Assembly: GCA_028023455.1 (NCBI GenBank)
Contig: JAQFVV010006545.1
Span: 622,001 to 686,000, forward strand
DNA length: 64,000 nucleotides
Direction of reading: 5' to 3'
Origin: Epiperipatus broadwayi
Taxonomy: Eukaryota; Onychophora; Udeonychophora; Euonychophora; Peripatidae
Of the stretch, positions 48,279 to 59,592 are shown one piece after another. The translations under genes and the position numbers were made by a program. The notes under the pieces were generated by a model, which made no database searches, was not told the origin of the DNA, and was given only the letters and a program-made list of their open reading frames with translations. The first letter of the stretch is position 1; each line of letters begins with the position of its first letter.

Positions 48279-51200
48279 TATTTTAGAAGATGAGTTGTCT
48301 GGATAAATAAATATATTATTAATAACAATTTTTAATTTATTTACTTAATTACTCACATTATTAAATGAAAATTATTAAATAAAAACGAACAAATTTAAGA
48401 ACCTATGATGATACTATTGGTAATTAAAAAAAACAAAACAGCAGTAATAAAAAAGGGGATTTCCCTCACAGTTAGATTAAATTGTTGCTTCGAATCATTG
48501 AAAAGAATTTGGTGCACAAAACTTCATAATTTGCTCATTGACTGTTACGCATAATTACAAACTCTGTACAATCATGGGTGTGCATATTTTATGTCACTTT
48601 AATTATATGAACAGATGCTAGCCAACAAAATTCAATGTTTTCAGTGTGTTATAAATTGAAACACTGAAAGTATAATATAATGTTGTAATATTCCAATTCT
48701 AGTATAGCAGTCAATGGATCCATATTATAACTATAAATGTAAAAACGAATAAAGCATTTAGTTAAGTCGATATGTTTGTTTTATTATAAAATAACTTTCT
48801 TTTTTATCTTTTAGTCCAGCATATTTTTAAGATTTTTTTCTTTATTTATATCCCTTAAATTTGTTTCAATTGTAATTCACTAATACGCTTTCATATAAAA
48901 GAATACAATTTGTTGCGTGTGTGTGTGTGTGTGAATGTGAATATTTTCAATTTTTTCCATATGCTGTTACCAAGAAACATTTCAGAAATATTATCTCTTT
49001 TAAAAGTATTAAAAATTCTTATTTATACTTTTATTACACTGTCAAAATTGTAAATAAAAAAAAATAACTGTTTACAAATGGTTAACGGAATTAATAGCAA
49101 ATGGGTTTAAAAAAAAAAAAAAAACGTGGGTTTCATAAATAAAAGGTTACACTTTTTCATCTCTGTATTAATAAACAATTTTTAGAAACAAATAAAATAA
49201 ATTAATATTGAATAGAACATTTTATTGATTATTAAAATGTAATTTAAAAAAGGAAAAAATATTAAAAATCTTTTGCTACGCCCTTTAAAAATAAACAAGC
49301 AGGTAATCAAACAAGTATTTCCTCTAAAGCACTTGTATAATTTATATTACGACAGGTTATCTTTGACGTTACTAGTTGTACGTAATAGTATTTCCCAAAG
49401 CGGTCTGTCAATAGTCGCCTGCAAACCTAGTTAACTTTAAGACTGTAGGTCAAAAATCAAAATGAATTCGTACAATAATTAACCAGTTTTATTGTTAGCG
49501 ATTCTACGTCACTGAAGCCCCAGGGAGAGATATTTCAAATTACAGCTTCATAATTCACTTGTAAAACGTAATTCATTTTTAGAAATAAAAAATATGATTA
49601 TCTTTATTCAATATTGTTTATTTATATATTAAAAAAGTATAATAATGTATTTTACAAAATAAATAAAAAATGCTTATTTTTCTAATCTATAATCGTTGCA
49701 TTTTCTTTCTTAGATTTACTGATATCGATTGGTTTATCTTAAACGCTTCTCCAAACAATGTAGTTCTTTCTTCCACTTCACTTTTTTTACTCTATCACTT
49801 TTTAATATATAGGGTATATGAGCACAGACTTTCACACGACCCACCACTCTCCACACTATCTCATAACACTGATACACTTGAACACACATATGTTGAAAAG
49901 ATCACTAATCACCAATATACGTATTTCATGCTAAACCAGCAATCATCAGTTAGTCCAGATTACCATCTCTACACATATATGCTATAAGTGCTCAGATATA
50001 TACTAAGATAGCCAATCCTCATAACTCCTAATCATCTTAAGATGTTCCAGTTTTCTTTTGTATACTTTTCTTGACATTGTTTTCACGAAACACAACATAA
50101 ATGAAAGGTGGGTGGGGGGAGCCTCTTCTATAAATCAGTTCTTCTAATACTGTTTTCCGTACTATGGTAATCAAAATGGTCTTAATTGAAGCTCCATCTA
50201 TTATTATAGAACTTGAGCATCACGTGATCTTCTAAAAAACTAATCATTCAAGTATTTATTATTATAATTTTTCAAGAATTGTTTGTATTCTTCTATTAAA
50301 TAGTACTTTAAAATCAATAATTCCATTACTAATAAATATTTTAAATTAATGTAAATATTTTTAATATGTTTGTGCAAATATATAAAGTGCATATATTTAA
50401 TGACTATTTGGAAACAGGCAAGTTACATATTTTTATAAAATTTATATATCACTAGAGCTATTAGACACTTATTTAAAAAAAAAACAAAAAAACAATAATA
50501 ATGTTGGAAAAAATTATAGAAATCATATAATAGTTGAATACTGAGAATGACAGAATTAAAGCTCATGATATCTGAACAGTATAATTCTTGTATTTAGAGC
50601 CCTAGGGTTTACTGTTCTTCTCAACATTAAATGAGAAGGGCAATAAGAGAGGTTTATCACAAAATTTGATTATTGGTTTCATGTAAAAGTTATATAAATA
50701 GTTTCTAAAATAAAATAAAAAACTAAAGTAAAACAGCATTAAGTTAATAACTCACTGCGGATCACGGATTACGGATTCCCTAAAATATCATCTCCTATAG
50801 AAAAACATTGAAAGAGAAGACAATATTTTATACTTACTTGTAGTTTTTTTTGTCTTGTTTTATCTTTTAGCTCTCAAACAACTAGAATAGTTAGTGAATT
50901 GGCTATAATTTGTCTTCTTCAATATAATTCCTAAGCCATGCTTATAAATGATCTTATAACTATGTTCAAGTTACTGTCAAATTTGAATTCCACATCAAAT
51001 TACGGTAAGGGAATGTGTGAATCATTTGTGTTTCAATATTATAAGGTGCACAAATACAGTTTTCTATTTGATAAATGTTGACTTTGTTTATTTACAAATA
51101 TTATTTATTAAATATTTTTCAACCCAGCATAATTTTAAAAAGAGTAAATAGATCCAATTAATATTTACAATAAATAATAAAAGTAGCTAATAAAATTTTA

Positions 51201-51640
51201 TTTTTGCATGCTATATTAACAGATCTACTAAACTCATTACATCATTAGTGAACACTGGCCAATAGTATTATCATCCTAACTTCATAAAAATAAGATTCAA
51301 AGAACAAAAAAAATTACAACTTTTCTCTAATGAAATGCACCAATCAACTATAACTACATATAAAAAAGTTATACTCTGTTTTTTTAGCTGATTGTATAGT
51401 TTATCACAAAGTGAATAGTATGTAACTGTGAATCTCATTTGTATTCTACTTTCAATCATAGAATCATCTTTAGAATATCTTTTCATGATTAATATTTAAA
51501 TGGAAACTACTTCTTTTGGAAAATATTGCTGAATTTTATCACAAATATTTATTTAGAAAGTCGGTCACAATTTATCTATTTATTTATTTAATTTCATAAA
51601 AATATAACTTTACAATTGTCTAATCAATATATCTAAAAAA
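48279..51640. other. AT-rich non-coding stretch
   Basis: No gene recognised. A GT tract lies at about 48916-48934. The plus-strand frame 49670-49987 (105 codons) and minus-strand 51486-51271 have no domain I can name. The segment 49310-49560 is somewhat GC-richer without a recognised feature. Confidence 0.4.
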
Positions 51641-51644
51641 ACTG

Positions 51645-53880
51645 AAAAATATTATCACTCTCATCATTTTCAACCACTACCCACCCACTGTAATATGAAG
51701 GTATCTCCAAGTAAATTAATTCTTCTAATTACTGCTCTATCTTCTCTACAACATGCTGCAATCTCTTAAGATGCACTTTAAGACTTCAACTATCCAATTA
51801 TTATCATATATTTATCAATATGTCCAACCCATCTCCATTTCAGATACTTAATTATTTTAATAACATCAATAATATCATTTTTATTCTTACCTCTTAGTAT
51901 TGATCATTTCTTGTTACTTCTAACATACATCTTGCTCTATTTCATTTAGTGGTCTAATGACTCTGAATTGATCTCCTGTTAAGTGACTATGTCTTAGGTT
52001 CATAAGTAAGAACTACAAAAACAAATCTATTTAAAACCTTTTCTAGGTATAGGCTTACTATCTTTTACCATGTTTACCCAAAAATAAAACCATACTTATA
52101 CTAATTTTTACTCCAAAATATATCGTAGGACTTATTTTTAGAGGTGGTCTTATTTTTTATGTACATAAATCTACCTTCATTCTAGTATAAAAATGTACAT
52201 TTATTCAAGTACTCTTCTCTTTACAGAAATCTGTAAGATACTCTCCCCAGGAACCTCCTGTAATTCCTTTCTTGTACTCACAGAAATAGCTCTTTCTTTT
52301 ACACTCATCTTGTCTGGAAATCAGAATATGGTTTAAATTTAGCATTAAATCAAGTGTTAATTGAAGACTTGCAAGACAGAAATGGGGATAAAATGATTAC
52401 AGTTAAGAATAGTTTGACCTCATAAAAGCAAAAAAAAAAAAAAAAGTAAACATAAAAATTCACAAAATGTTTCTGTATTTTACTAGTGTAATGGTATATT
52501 GAATTACAATGATTTGTGTATGATACAACGACATCCATATATCATCAAATGTGCACATGGTAAACACTTTCCAAATTATTTGTAATAGCTCTACTTGAGT
52601 ATTTATTTAAAAACTTTGTTTTATAAGAAAGGTTGATGATTTAACTTAAACTAAACTTTGGTTATAAAAATCACTTCCATTATTTTAATAACGTCTTTTC
52701 GGAGGAAAAAAAAATGTTTAAGAAATTAAACTTTTTTTTTTTATCTTCAATGTGTAGAAGTTACGATGATAAAACTCTAATATTAAATCAAGCATTCTAA
52801 ATCTAAATATTAAATATAAATAAAATAAGAACCTAAAAATAGATAAATGGATTTATAAATTGCCTGACATAGTGACTTGTGGTAGATGAATTGTTTCTCT
52901 ATACAGGTAGAATTATGTTTGTTGAAAACGGTCAATGGGAAGACATAAAATAACATATAATTTATATTACAATTTATTTAAAGCATTAATGTCAATAATA
53001 TTGGTTATTTACGCATTCATACTTTACATTTCAATATATCCATGTATTTTTATGGTCAAACAAAAGCCATCTATCTAACTGATGATCTTAACTGGGGATT
53101 CTATTTATGGTAGGGCTTATATTATAAACCCTCTGAAAAATCTTGCTGAGGCTTATTTTCTGGTTAGGTCTTCTTTTTGAAAAAACATGGTAGTATCAAG
53201 ATATTTTTACTAAAATTATTCAAATGAAGTTTAATTCTATAAGTAATTTCATCCATCATGTTTCTATCTCTATTAATAATCTGACCAATGTATTTGCAGT
53301 TGCTAACTTCTTTTATTTCATGATTATCAAAAATATTTTACTTTCTGAAAAAATCTATTGAACATTACTTTAATTTTTTTAGTATATATATTTAATCCTG
53401 TTTCTTATTTTCTTCTGATAACTCTTACAACATTTCCTGTAGCTCTGAAGCATAATTTGTGAAAAATAATATATGATCTACAAAACCTGGGTAATTTAAA
53501 TAATTACATTTAGTTATCTATTCTAATCCATAAAATATTTATTGTAAAACTGCTGTATAATTTTGGGAAATGAAATACCCTATCATATATTTTTTTCAAT
53601 TTTAATCAATTTTATTATTACCATGTGTACCTTACTATTGCTGTTTGTAAAGGCATTCTAAGTCTACATCTTGATGAGCCAATACTACCATCTGTGTAGA
53701 AATGTTTTTACAATCAAATATCTTTATATAATCAACAAATTCAAAACAAAATGACAGTTTATATTCTTTAATTCTTTTTATAACTTCTTTCAATACTTAA
53801 CATAATCCATTATTATGTCAATGGCCTTATAATCTTTCAATTACATTTTATGGAAACCCTTGAATTAAATGTTTTATGCC
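51645..53880 (-). pseudogene. RTE-type LINE relic, 5'-truncated, split by a DNA element
   Basis: Minus-strand order: RT motif A FEFVDYIKIFD (about 53.71-53.75 kb, for FIDYEKAFD); motif C region GFVDHILFF (about 53.47-53.49 kb); then a run like KKIKVMFNRFFQKVKYF and NHEIKEVSNCKYIGQIINRD (53.37-53.24 kb), which is the RTE KTKVMF...Y.YLGQ.I signature. After the insert at 52068-53190 come RKGFK..(V)LTYEP, RARCMLEVTRNDQY (about 51.93 kb) and LKWRWVGHIDK (about 51.83 kb), the RTE C-terminal blocks ('MLGVTRRD', 'LKWRWAGHV'). The endonuclease and 5' half are missing, as usual for 5'-truncated copies. Frameshifts and stops throughout. The 3' end is near 51.65-51.69 kb. Confidence 0.8.
52068..53190. 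mobile_element. TA-flanked non-autonomous DNA element (1123 bp) inside the RTE relic
   Basis: The ends are inverted: CCATGTTTACCCAAAAATAA at the left, and CCATGTTTTTTCAAAAAGAA as reverse complement of the right end. TA lies on both sides (52066-52067 and 53191-53192). Taking the insert and one TA out leaves the RTE minus-strand frame running through in phase (SKNIL, then an ILKDSK continuation). Sub-terminal words such as CTTATTTTTAGAGGTGGTCT and AGCCC-type repeats (AATAAGCC, ATAAGCCCTACC on the reverse) resemble a widespread MITE-like family with 'AAATAAG(A/C)CC' repeats. TA targets are typical of Tc1/mariner. No ORF, so moved in trans. Confidence 0.82.
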
Positions 53881-53924
53881 CTTTATTTTACTTATTAGTT
53901 TATTTTACAAAGCACAGACGGTAT

Positions 53925-54085
53925 TGAAATTAAACTGAGAGAGTGCAAACCTCTCAAGCGCTTAGCCAATCTGAAGTGATTTGGTTTGAGAACATGAAGA
54001 TATTTCTCTCTTCACATTTAAATTCACTATTTTTTTTACAAATTAACTATGTGAAATCTTACAGTTTACAATGAGTTAATATTAA
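53925..54085 (-). repeat. F1-family copy, internally deleted, minus strand
   Basis: The reverse complement reads GTAAACTGTAAGATTTCACA, TTTAAATGTGAAGAGAG, CTTCATGTTCTCAAACC and CACTTCAGATTGGCTAAGCG, then jumps to TTGAGAGG. It matches 54400-54520 up to the deletion. Confidence 0.6.
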
Positions 54086-54109
54086 GATATTTTTACTGGA
54101 AATACAGAA

Positions 54110-54370
54110 ACAGATGTAATGTTCTGATTATTTATCAGCACACAGGAAGTCTGTAAATAGAAAGAGAATGGCTTTAAACTCTTTTCACATGTCTCAAACA
54201 TTTTTATATTAGCCAAACAATGTACTTTTTAATTATAGGGGGACCTTTCAAACCTCAACACAAGATAAGAACATTATACATATAAAAGTGGCCATCTTAT
54301 CTTTAACCAAAATTCTTTTTACATAGTCCAATCTAAAGCATATTGATTTGGAAATGTGAAGATATTAATC
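54110..54370 (-). repeat. F1-family copy, minus strand (left arm of a long inverted pair)
   Basis: The reverse complement matches 54470-54720: CAAATCAATATGCTTTAGAT, AAAGATAAGATGGCCAC, ATCTTGTGTTGAGGTTTGA, GGTCCCCCTATA, then ACAGACTTCCTGTGTGCTGA. Identity is about 75-80%. Head-to-head with the next copy, so the pair could fold into a long hairpin. Confidence 0.75.
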
Positions 54371-54396
54371 TTTCACATTAAAAAGATATTAATATT

Positions 54397-54760
54397 TTTA
54401 GATTGTTGTAAATTGTAAGATTTCATGTAAGTTAATTTGTGAAAGGAAATAGTGGATTTAAATGTGAATAAAGTAATCTCTTCAGACTCTCAAATCAAGA
54501 TGCTTCAGATTGGTCTATATACATAAGAATTTAGATTAAAGATAAGATGGTCACACTTATCTTTATAAAGTTTATGTCTTGTGTTGAGGTTTGAGAGGTC
54601 CCTGTATAGTCAAAAATTAAATCTTTTTGGCTATTAAACAAATGTTTAAGGCATATGTGAAAATAGCCTTTCTCCTTCTAATTACAGACTTTCTGATTGC
54701 TTGATAAATAATGATGATAATAATTATAATAATACAAAAAAAAATATTTGATAATGATTA
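54397..54760 (+). repeat. F1-family copy, plus strand, most complete
   Basis: From GTTGTAAATTGTAAGATTTC through CTCAAATCAAGATGCTTCAG, AAAGATAAGATGGTCACACT, TGTCTTGTGTTGAGGTTTGA, GAGGTCCCTGTATAGTC and ACAGACTTTCTGATTGCTTG, to a tail ATAAATAATGATGATAATAA. The A/T-rich simple tail suggests a non-autonomous retroelement. No ORF and no clear target duplication. Confidence 0.7.
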
Positions 54761-57240
54761 CATATAAAAAATAATATTTACACTTTATAAACACAAATGA
54801 TATTCTTTTAACCTAATATAAACCAAACAATTTCAACTATATTTTTTATTACATTGCATTGGAAATATATTCCTTAATATATTAATAAAATTTAAATATT
54901 ACACATATAACATAAACATAACAACATACCCACTTAGAACATTAAATATTTGTTTGTAATGTTTATAACTGACTACTTTTGAAAGCAATAAATGAAAATA
55001 TGCAGAAAAAAGCAATACTAATTTATTAAAATTGTAACTATTATTATTTATATGTGTATCTTAAACAAATAGGATTAATTTGTTAATTTTTGTAGCAGCA
55101 ATACATATTTCTTGTTTTAACATTTCATCATTATAGCAATTTCAATCCTTAAAGATTAATGCATTACCTATTAAAACTATTGAAAAAAAATTATGCTTGA
55201 TCTTATCTCAAATACTGAAATGACATCTAATTTTGATTGGTACAATATGTATATTTATAGTATTATTTCCAGAAACTTCCATGTAAAACAAGATATTTCA
55301 GTACAACAACAAGTACTTTCCTCAGAGCTTCTTTCTCAAATCATAAGAATGTATTTGAAAAAAGGAGTTCTGAGGATAATACTTGTTATTGTACTGAAAT
55401 GTCTTTTTATTACACCAAAGCTCCCGGAAATACTACTATGACTTCATTTATTTTATAAAATGAAAGCCAATGATCACCAAAAAATAAATGAACAAATTTT
55501 TGAAGAGTTCTTTTGAAGATAAGTCTTATTTTATTTAAAATCCAAAATAAAAATGTTAATTGATTTTATATTTGTTAACATAACAAATAATAAATATTTA
55601 ACTTTGATGTGATATTTTGTAAATACTAACTATATATATTATTTAAAAATTAGATATTCTTAAAAACTTCTATTTATCACATATATTTAAAACATATGAA
55701 TAAAAATATAAGACAAAAATAAATGACCCTACAGATGTACTCTGTCTGACCCAGCACTTTTTAGTTGATCAGGTCACAATCTCTCATAAATCTTCATTAT
55801 CTTTGTTCAGAATAAGGTCAAATTACTATAACTTAATATATAAGAAACAAATATCTTGAACTCACATTATTGGTACCATTTTCTTTAGATAAATACTTTG
55901 ATTACTAATAGGTGATAAATAATAATCATTAGTGTATTTATCTAAAGTGGATGGTGTCAAATGCATAAATACAATAAATTTATCATTCATAGAATAAATT
56001 TTAGCAATTATTATAAATTACATTCCATACCTCATGCTTAAATAAACCAAAAGAATAGAAGCAATATAAAAATATCACAATATTTTTTAATATTTATTGT
56101 CATATTAATCTGATATACATGTTGACATAAATATTTTCATGGATAAAAAATGTTAAGTATTTGGGAGGGTGGGTGCTGGCATGTGTAAAAATAAATAAGA
56201 CAAATTTAATGTGACAAATATTTGTAAATAATTAGTTCTAAAAATTATTGTGGCTCCGATTTTATATCTTAGCTGCTTGAAAATGTTTTAATAACATCAC
56301 AATTATTTTCTTCAAACAGTAATGACTGGAGTTCAATGAAGATATCTGATTTTAAATATATTTGACATATTGTAGTTATATGCTGACTGTCTCTATTTAA
56401 TTATTTAATATATTTAGAAAATTCAAATTTAATAACATATAAGTTAGTGTAGCAACACTATGTTTCAAATTGTATTATTCTCTTTTTTTGTTGTTTCAAA
56501 TGGTATTGCTTCTCCTATCTTTTTCAAATATTGATGGCTTGCTAAGTAAAAAATCAGCTGAAATTGCTATCACCAATTAAGCTATTCTGTTCAAAACAGC
56601 ACAAAAAGTGTATATACTTACCTATAAAAGTTCTGATTTTTTTTTAAATCCAAGATAATAACAAATGCTTTCTAAACATTATGGATTATCATATTAAGTT
56701 AACTTATGGGTTATTTATCATTATCTTGGGGGTTGCTTTTTTTTAAAATTTTCTCTTATTTTTTCTCTCTGTTCAATATTTTCTTATTCATTGTTATATG
56801 CAACGGTAATTAAGTTACAAATAAAATCAAGTGTTCCTGCTTATTCTTATTAATTTATTGCCAGAATGCTTAATATACATTTGTATAGGAAACTTCAGAC
56901 AGATATATATAAATATTTTATTTATATGTCTATTTACTTTAAAAAAAAAAATAGCGATTTTCAGTTATTTGGTTTTTGTTTGTTATAAAAATATTAGAGG
57001 AATGAAATAATTCATTTCAAACATTAGTTTTGAAATTAAAAGAAATGATTGTAGGAAATATATTTTAACGTTAAACAACAGATGTTTTAAAGTGCAATTT
57101 TTAATTATAATATTTTTTTAAAGTTTACACTTCATTACTTCACTTTTCAATTAATAGCTGTAGGTAATCTACTATTAATCTAAAATTCTCCTGAATTTAA
57201 AAATAAAATGTTGGTTTTTGATGAATAATAATTTGTTTTC
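54761..57240. other. AT-rich non-coding stretch with one fold-back element
   Basis: No gene recognised. The 55193-55441 plus frame is created by the fold-back element at 55257-55440. The rest shows only A/T tracts. Confidence 0.4.
55257..55440. mobile_element. Small fold-back MITE (184 bp, about 75-bp arms)
   Basis: The left arm reads TATAGTATTATTTCC, then ATATTTCAGTACAACAACAAGTA, CCTCAGAGCTTC. The reverse complement of the right arm reads CATAGTAGTATTTCC, CATTTCAGTACAATAACAAGTA, CCTCAGAACTCC. The central 35 bases form the loop. It spans an 82-codon open frame that is therefore a by-product. Confidence 0.75.
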
Positions 57241-57365
57241 TAGTTTGGAGTAGAAATCGTAGCCCAGTAACAACCCGGAAGGATGACAGAAAAATTCCAA
57301 AGCACAAATGTAGAGTGAGAATCTGCAGTTCAAAGTCCATCGATCGCAACCAGGACTCAAACTTC
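57240..57365 (-). repeat. Probable tRNA-derived SINE fragment
   Basis: The minus strand reads AGTTTGAGTCCTGGTTGCGA (like a B box, GGTTTGAGTCC), ends about 110 bases later in CTGTCATCCTTCCGGGTTG and TACTGGGCTACGATTTCTAC, and is GC-richer than its surroundings. The CATCCTTCCGGGTTG...ACTGGG words recall the conserved core of molluscan/cephalopod SINEs (CATCCTTTCGGGGTCG...ACTGGGGTCGAT) as I remember it. No target duplication found. The 61-codon open frame here is incidental. Confidence 0.45.
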
Positions 57366-58127
57366 TTTGTTATTAAAAATATATTTATTTATTATAGATG
57401 TTGATTTTCTATAAAATATAAAGTGACGTTTAAAATTTCATATTATCATCTGAAGTTTTAAATATAAGATGCTTATATATGTTAAACAGCCATTATATGT
57501 TAATGTGGGGCAAAGATCATTCAGCATATATTCAAGAGAAACATTAAAAGAGAAAATGACTATTCAATTAATCATTGATGATAGTTTTAATGATTGATTT
57601 ATTCTCTAGATAAATGTATTCAGATAGTTTTTTTATTAATTAATAATAAGCACTATTTTGTAAAATGTATGAAATAAAAATAAATTGAAATTACATAAAC
57701 ATCAAGATTTGTGTGAGGGTGCGATTGTTTTTATGAAAAATACTTTTGAGTTTCAAAAAAGTGTTTATAAGATGAAAACAAGAAAATGGAATTAAGAATG
57801 AATGATAAAAGACAAAGTAATCTTCAACTATTTTTCACATAAGTAAACAAGTAAACAATATTAATTAATAATGAGAAATAAATAACATTAACAATGTTAG
57901 TCAGATTACTAATAAACATACAAATATAATGTATGAAACTAATCATACAATTAAACAGGGATGTAGTGTCTTTAGTAAAAAATAACTTAATATTAAAACA
58001 ATATATACCTATGAATTTGAAAAGAAATATTACAAGCCTTTAAATCATGCAACAAAATTATACTATATATATATTGGAATCAATAGTAAGGGATTGAAAA
58101 ATTAATGCATGAGAAAAGAAAAATTTA
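57366..58127. other. AT-rich stretch leading into the RTE tail
   Basis: No clear gene. Around 57925-57970 the plus strand gives MYETNHTIKQGCSVF, perhaps a worn RT fragment upstream of the RTE C-terminus, but stops and A-rich codons make this uncertain. Confidence 0.35.
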
Positions 58128-58330
58128 TAGATATCATTAAAAAAAGTTAAAAAGATTGAAAGAGAATTGGGATGGACATGCTGCTAGTATAGATTACAAT
58201 AAACTTTAATTTAAAATTTAAAATTGGATCCCAAAAGATTGTAACTCATGTAGAGGAAGACCACATATAAAATAAATTGATGAGATTAAAAAGTTTTTGG
58301 ATTAATGTAAAAAAGAGATGCCATGAATTG
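58128..58330 (+). pseudogene. RTE-type LINE C-terminal relic, plus strand
   Basis: One frame gives NWDGHAASIDYNKL (for KW.GHVAR..DNRW), stop, NWIPKDCNSCRGRPHIK (for WIPRDGKRSRGRPP.RW), stop, IDEIKKFLD. This is the order of RTE C-terminal blocks. Stops fall mostly where Trp (TGG) would be expected. Only about 65 codons are clear. Confidence 0.65.
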
Positions 58331-59172
58331 AAAAGATTGAATTAAACATGGAGAAATCCATTATAGTATAACGCATCAATAACATTTGAATAAGAGATGT
58401 TTTATGAATGACATTAAAAAAACTATAGGCCAATTATCTAAAAAAAATTGTTTAGTAATTTTAATCTACTAAGGAAGTTTCAGAAATATATATTTATCAT
58501 TGTTTTGCTGTTATAGTATCTTGTTATAGATAGTATTAATTTCTCTATTTTTAGAAGTGCTTTTACATGCCAGTATATTTTATGAATGGTACTTAGTCTC
58601 CATTATTAATTTTGCTAGCCGATTTTCCAGAAAGGATTGAAGCATATAAGCTCTCTTATTTGTTGTTCTGATAACTTGTATATGCTTATAGCATATACTT
58701 TAGATATTGTTATTAAGGCTCTTTGTAATCTAAGGCAATTCCTATTTATTATTTTGTCCCTGATCTGCACTTCTCCTTATGTTCCTTGATTAATGGCAAA
58801 ATCCTAGATCCATTACTAGTCCTCAAAACCACATGTGACCTATGAGCAATGCCATCATACTTTTACTTTGCCTTACTTTATGTTTATTGAATATTGATTT
58901 TGCTCGTAATGTTATATCTCAAAAAATGTGAGTTGCAGACATTGTAAAAAAAAAAAAAAAACTTTTTATATATGTATTCCTTTTTAATAATTGCCATAAC
59001 ATTTTGTAATAAGCTGTTTTTGATTCTGAAATTAACTTTAAAGATATGAAATGATTGTGCATCGTATTAATAAATTCAAAATTTGCATTAACAGTTAAAT
59101 TTTTTATAAAATTTCTGAAAAAACAAATATGAATAAACATAGTATGTTTGTTTAAAATCTGTGATTATGGTA
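58331..59172. other. AT-rich non-coding stretch
   Basis: No gene recognised. The minus-strand frame 59140-58919 is Phe/Asn-rich and low-complexity. Confidence 0.4.
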
Positions 59173-59307
59173 GTATTTTTATATTGGACTATTTCCATCA
59201 TCTAATATGTGTGTTGAATGTCTTTAGAAAAGTTTAATTTTAGTTAAATATTCCAAATGCATTCAACACACATATTAGATGATGGAAATAGTCCAATATA
59301 AAAATAC
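59173..59307. repeat. Perfect 48-bp inverted repeat with 39-bp spacer
   Basis: 59173-59220 is the exact reverse complement of 59260-59307 (word TTGGACTATTTCCATCATCT). Perfect arms in otherwise decayed DNA suggest recent origin or gene conversion. A related direct copy, GTTGAACTATTTCCATCAT, lies at about 59381-59399, and an inverted relative (AGATGGCAGAAATAGTCCAA) at about 60429-60448. Confidence 0.93.
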
Positions 59308-59592
59308 AGCTAGAACACCATCATCACAAACCTTCAGAAAAACATGTGATTATGGTACTTTACTTATAGTTAGTTATATGTTGAACTATTTCCATCATAC
59401 ATTTAGAATTATTAACTACTTTTTAAAAAAATCGAACTTTATTTATGCTTTTCAAAATACAATCAACTTTTAAGGATAATACTCAAGTTAATATAGAACA
59501 CATTTTAAGTGATATTATTGTGTTTTTCAAGTGTTCTTAGTCTTATCAGAAAATATTAAACTTAATATAAATATCTAAATAACTAGGTTATC

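Noticed and set aside
49670-49987. 105-codon plus-strand frame as a host gene
   Set aside because: No domain, no splice context I can support, and composition like the surrounding AT-rich DNA.
54236-54606. A single 367-bp TA-flanked MITE
   Set aside because: The inverted homology continues beyond the supposed TA borders on both sides, to about 54110 and 54720, so it is two F1 copies head-to-head.
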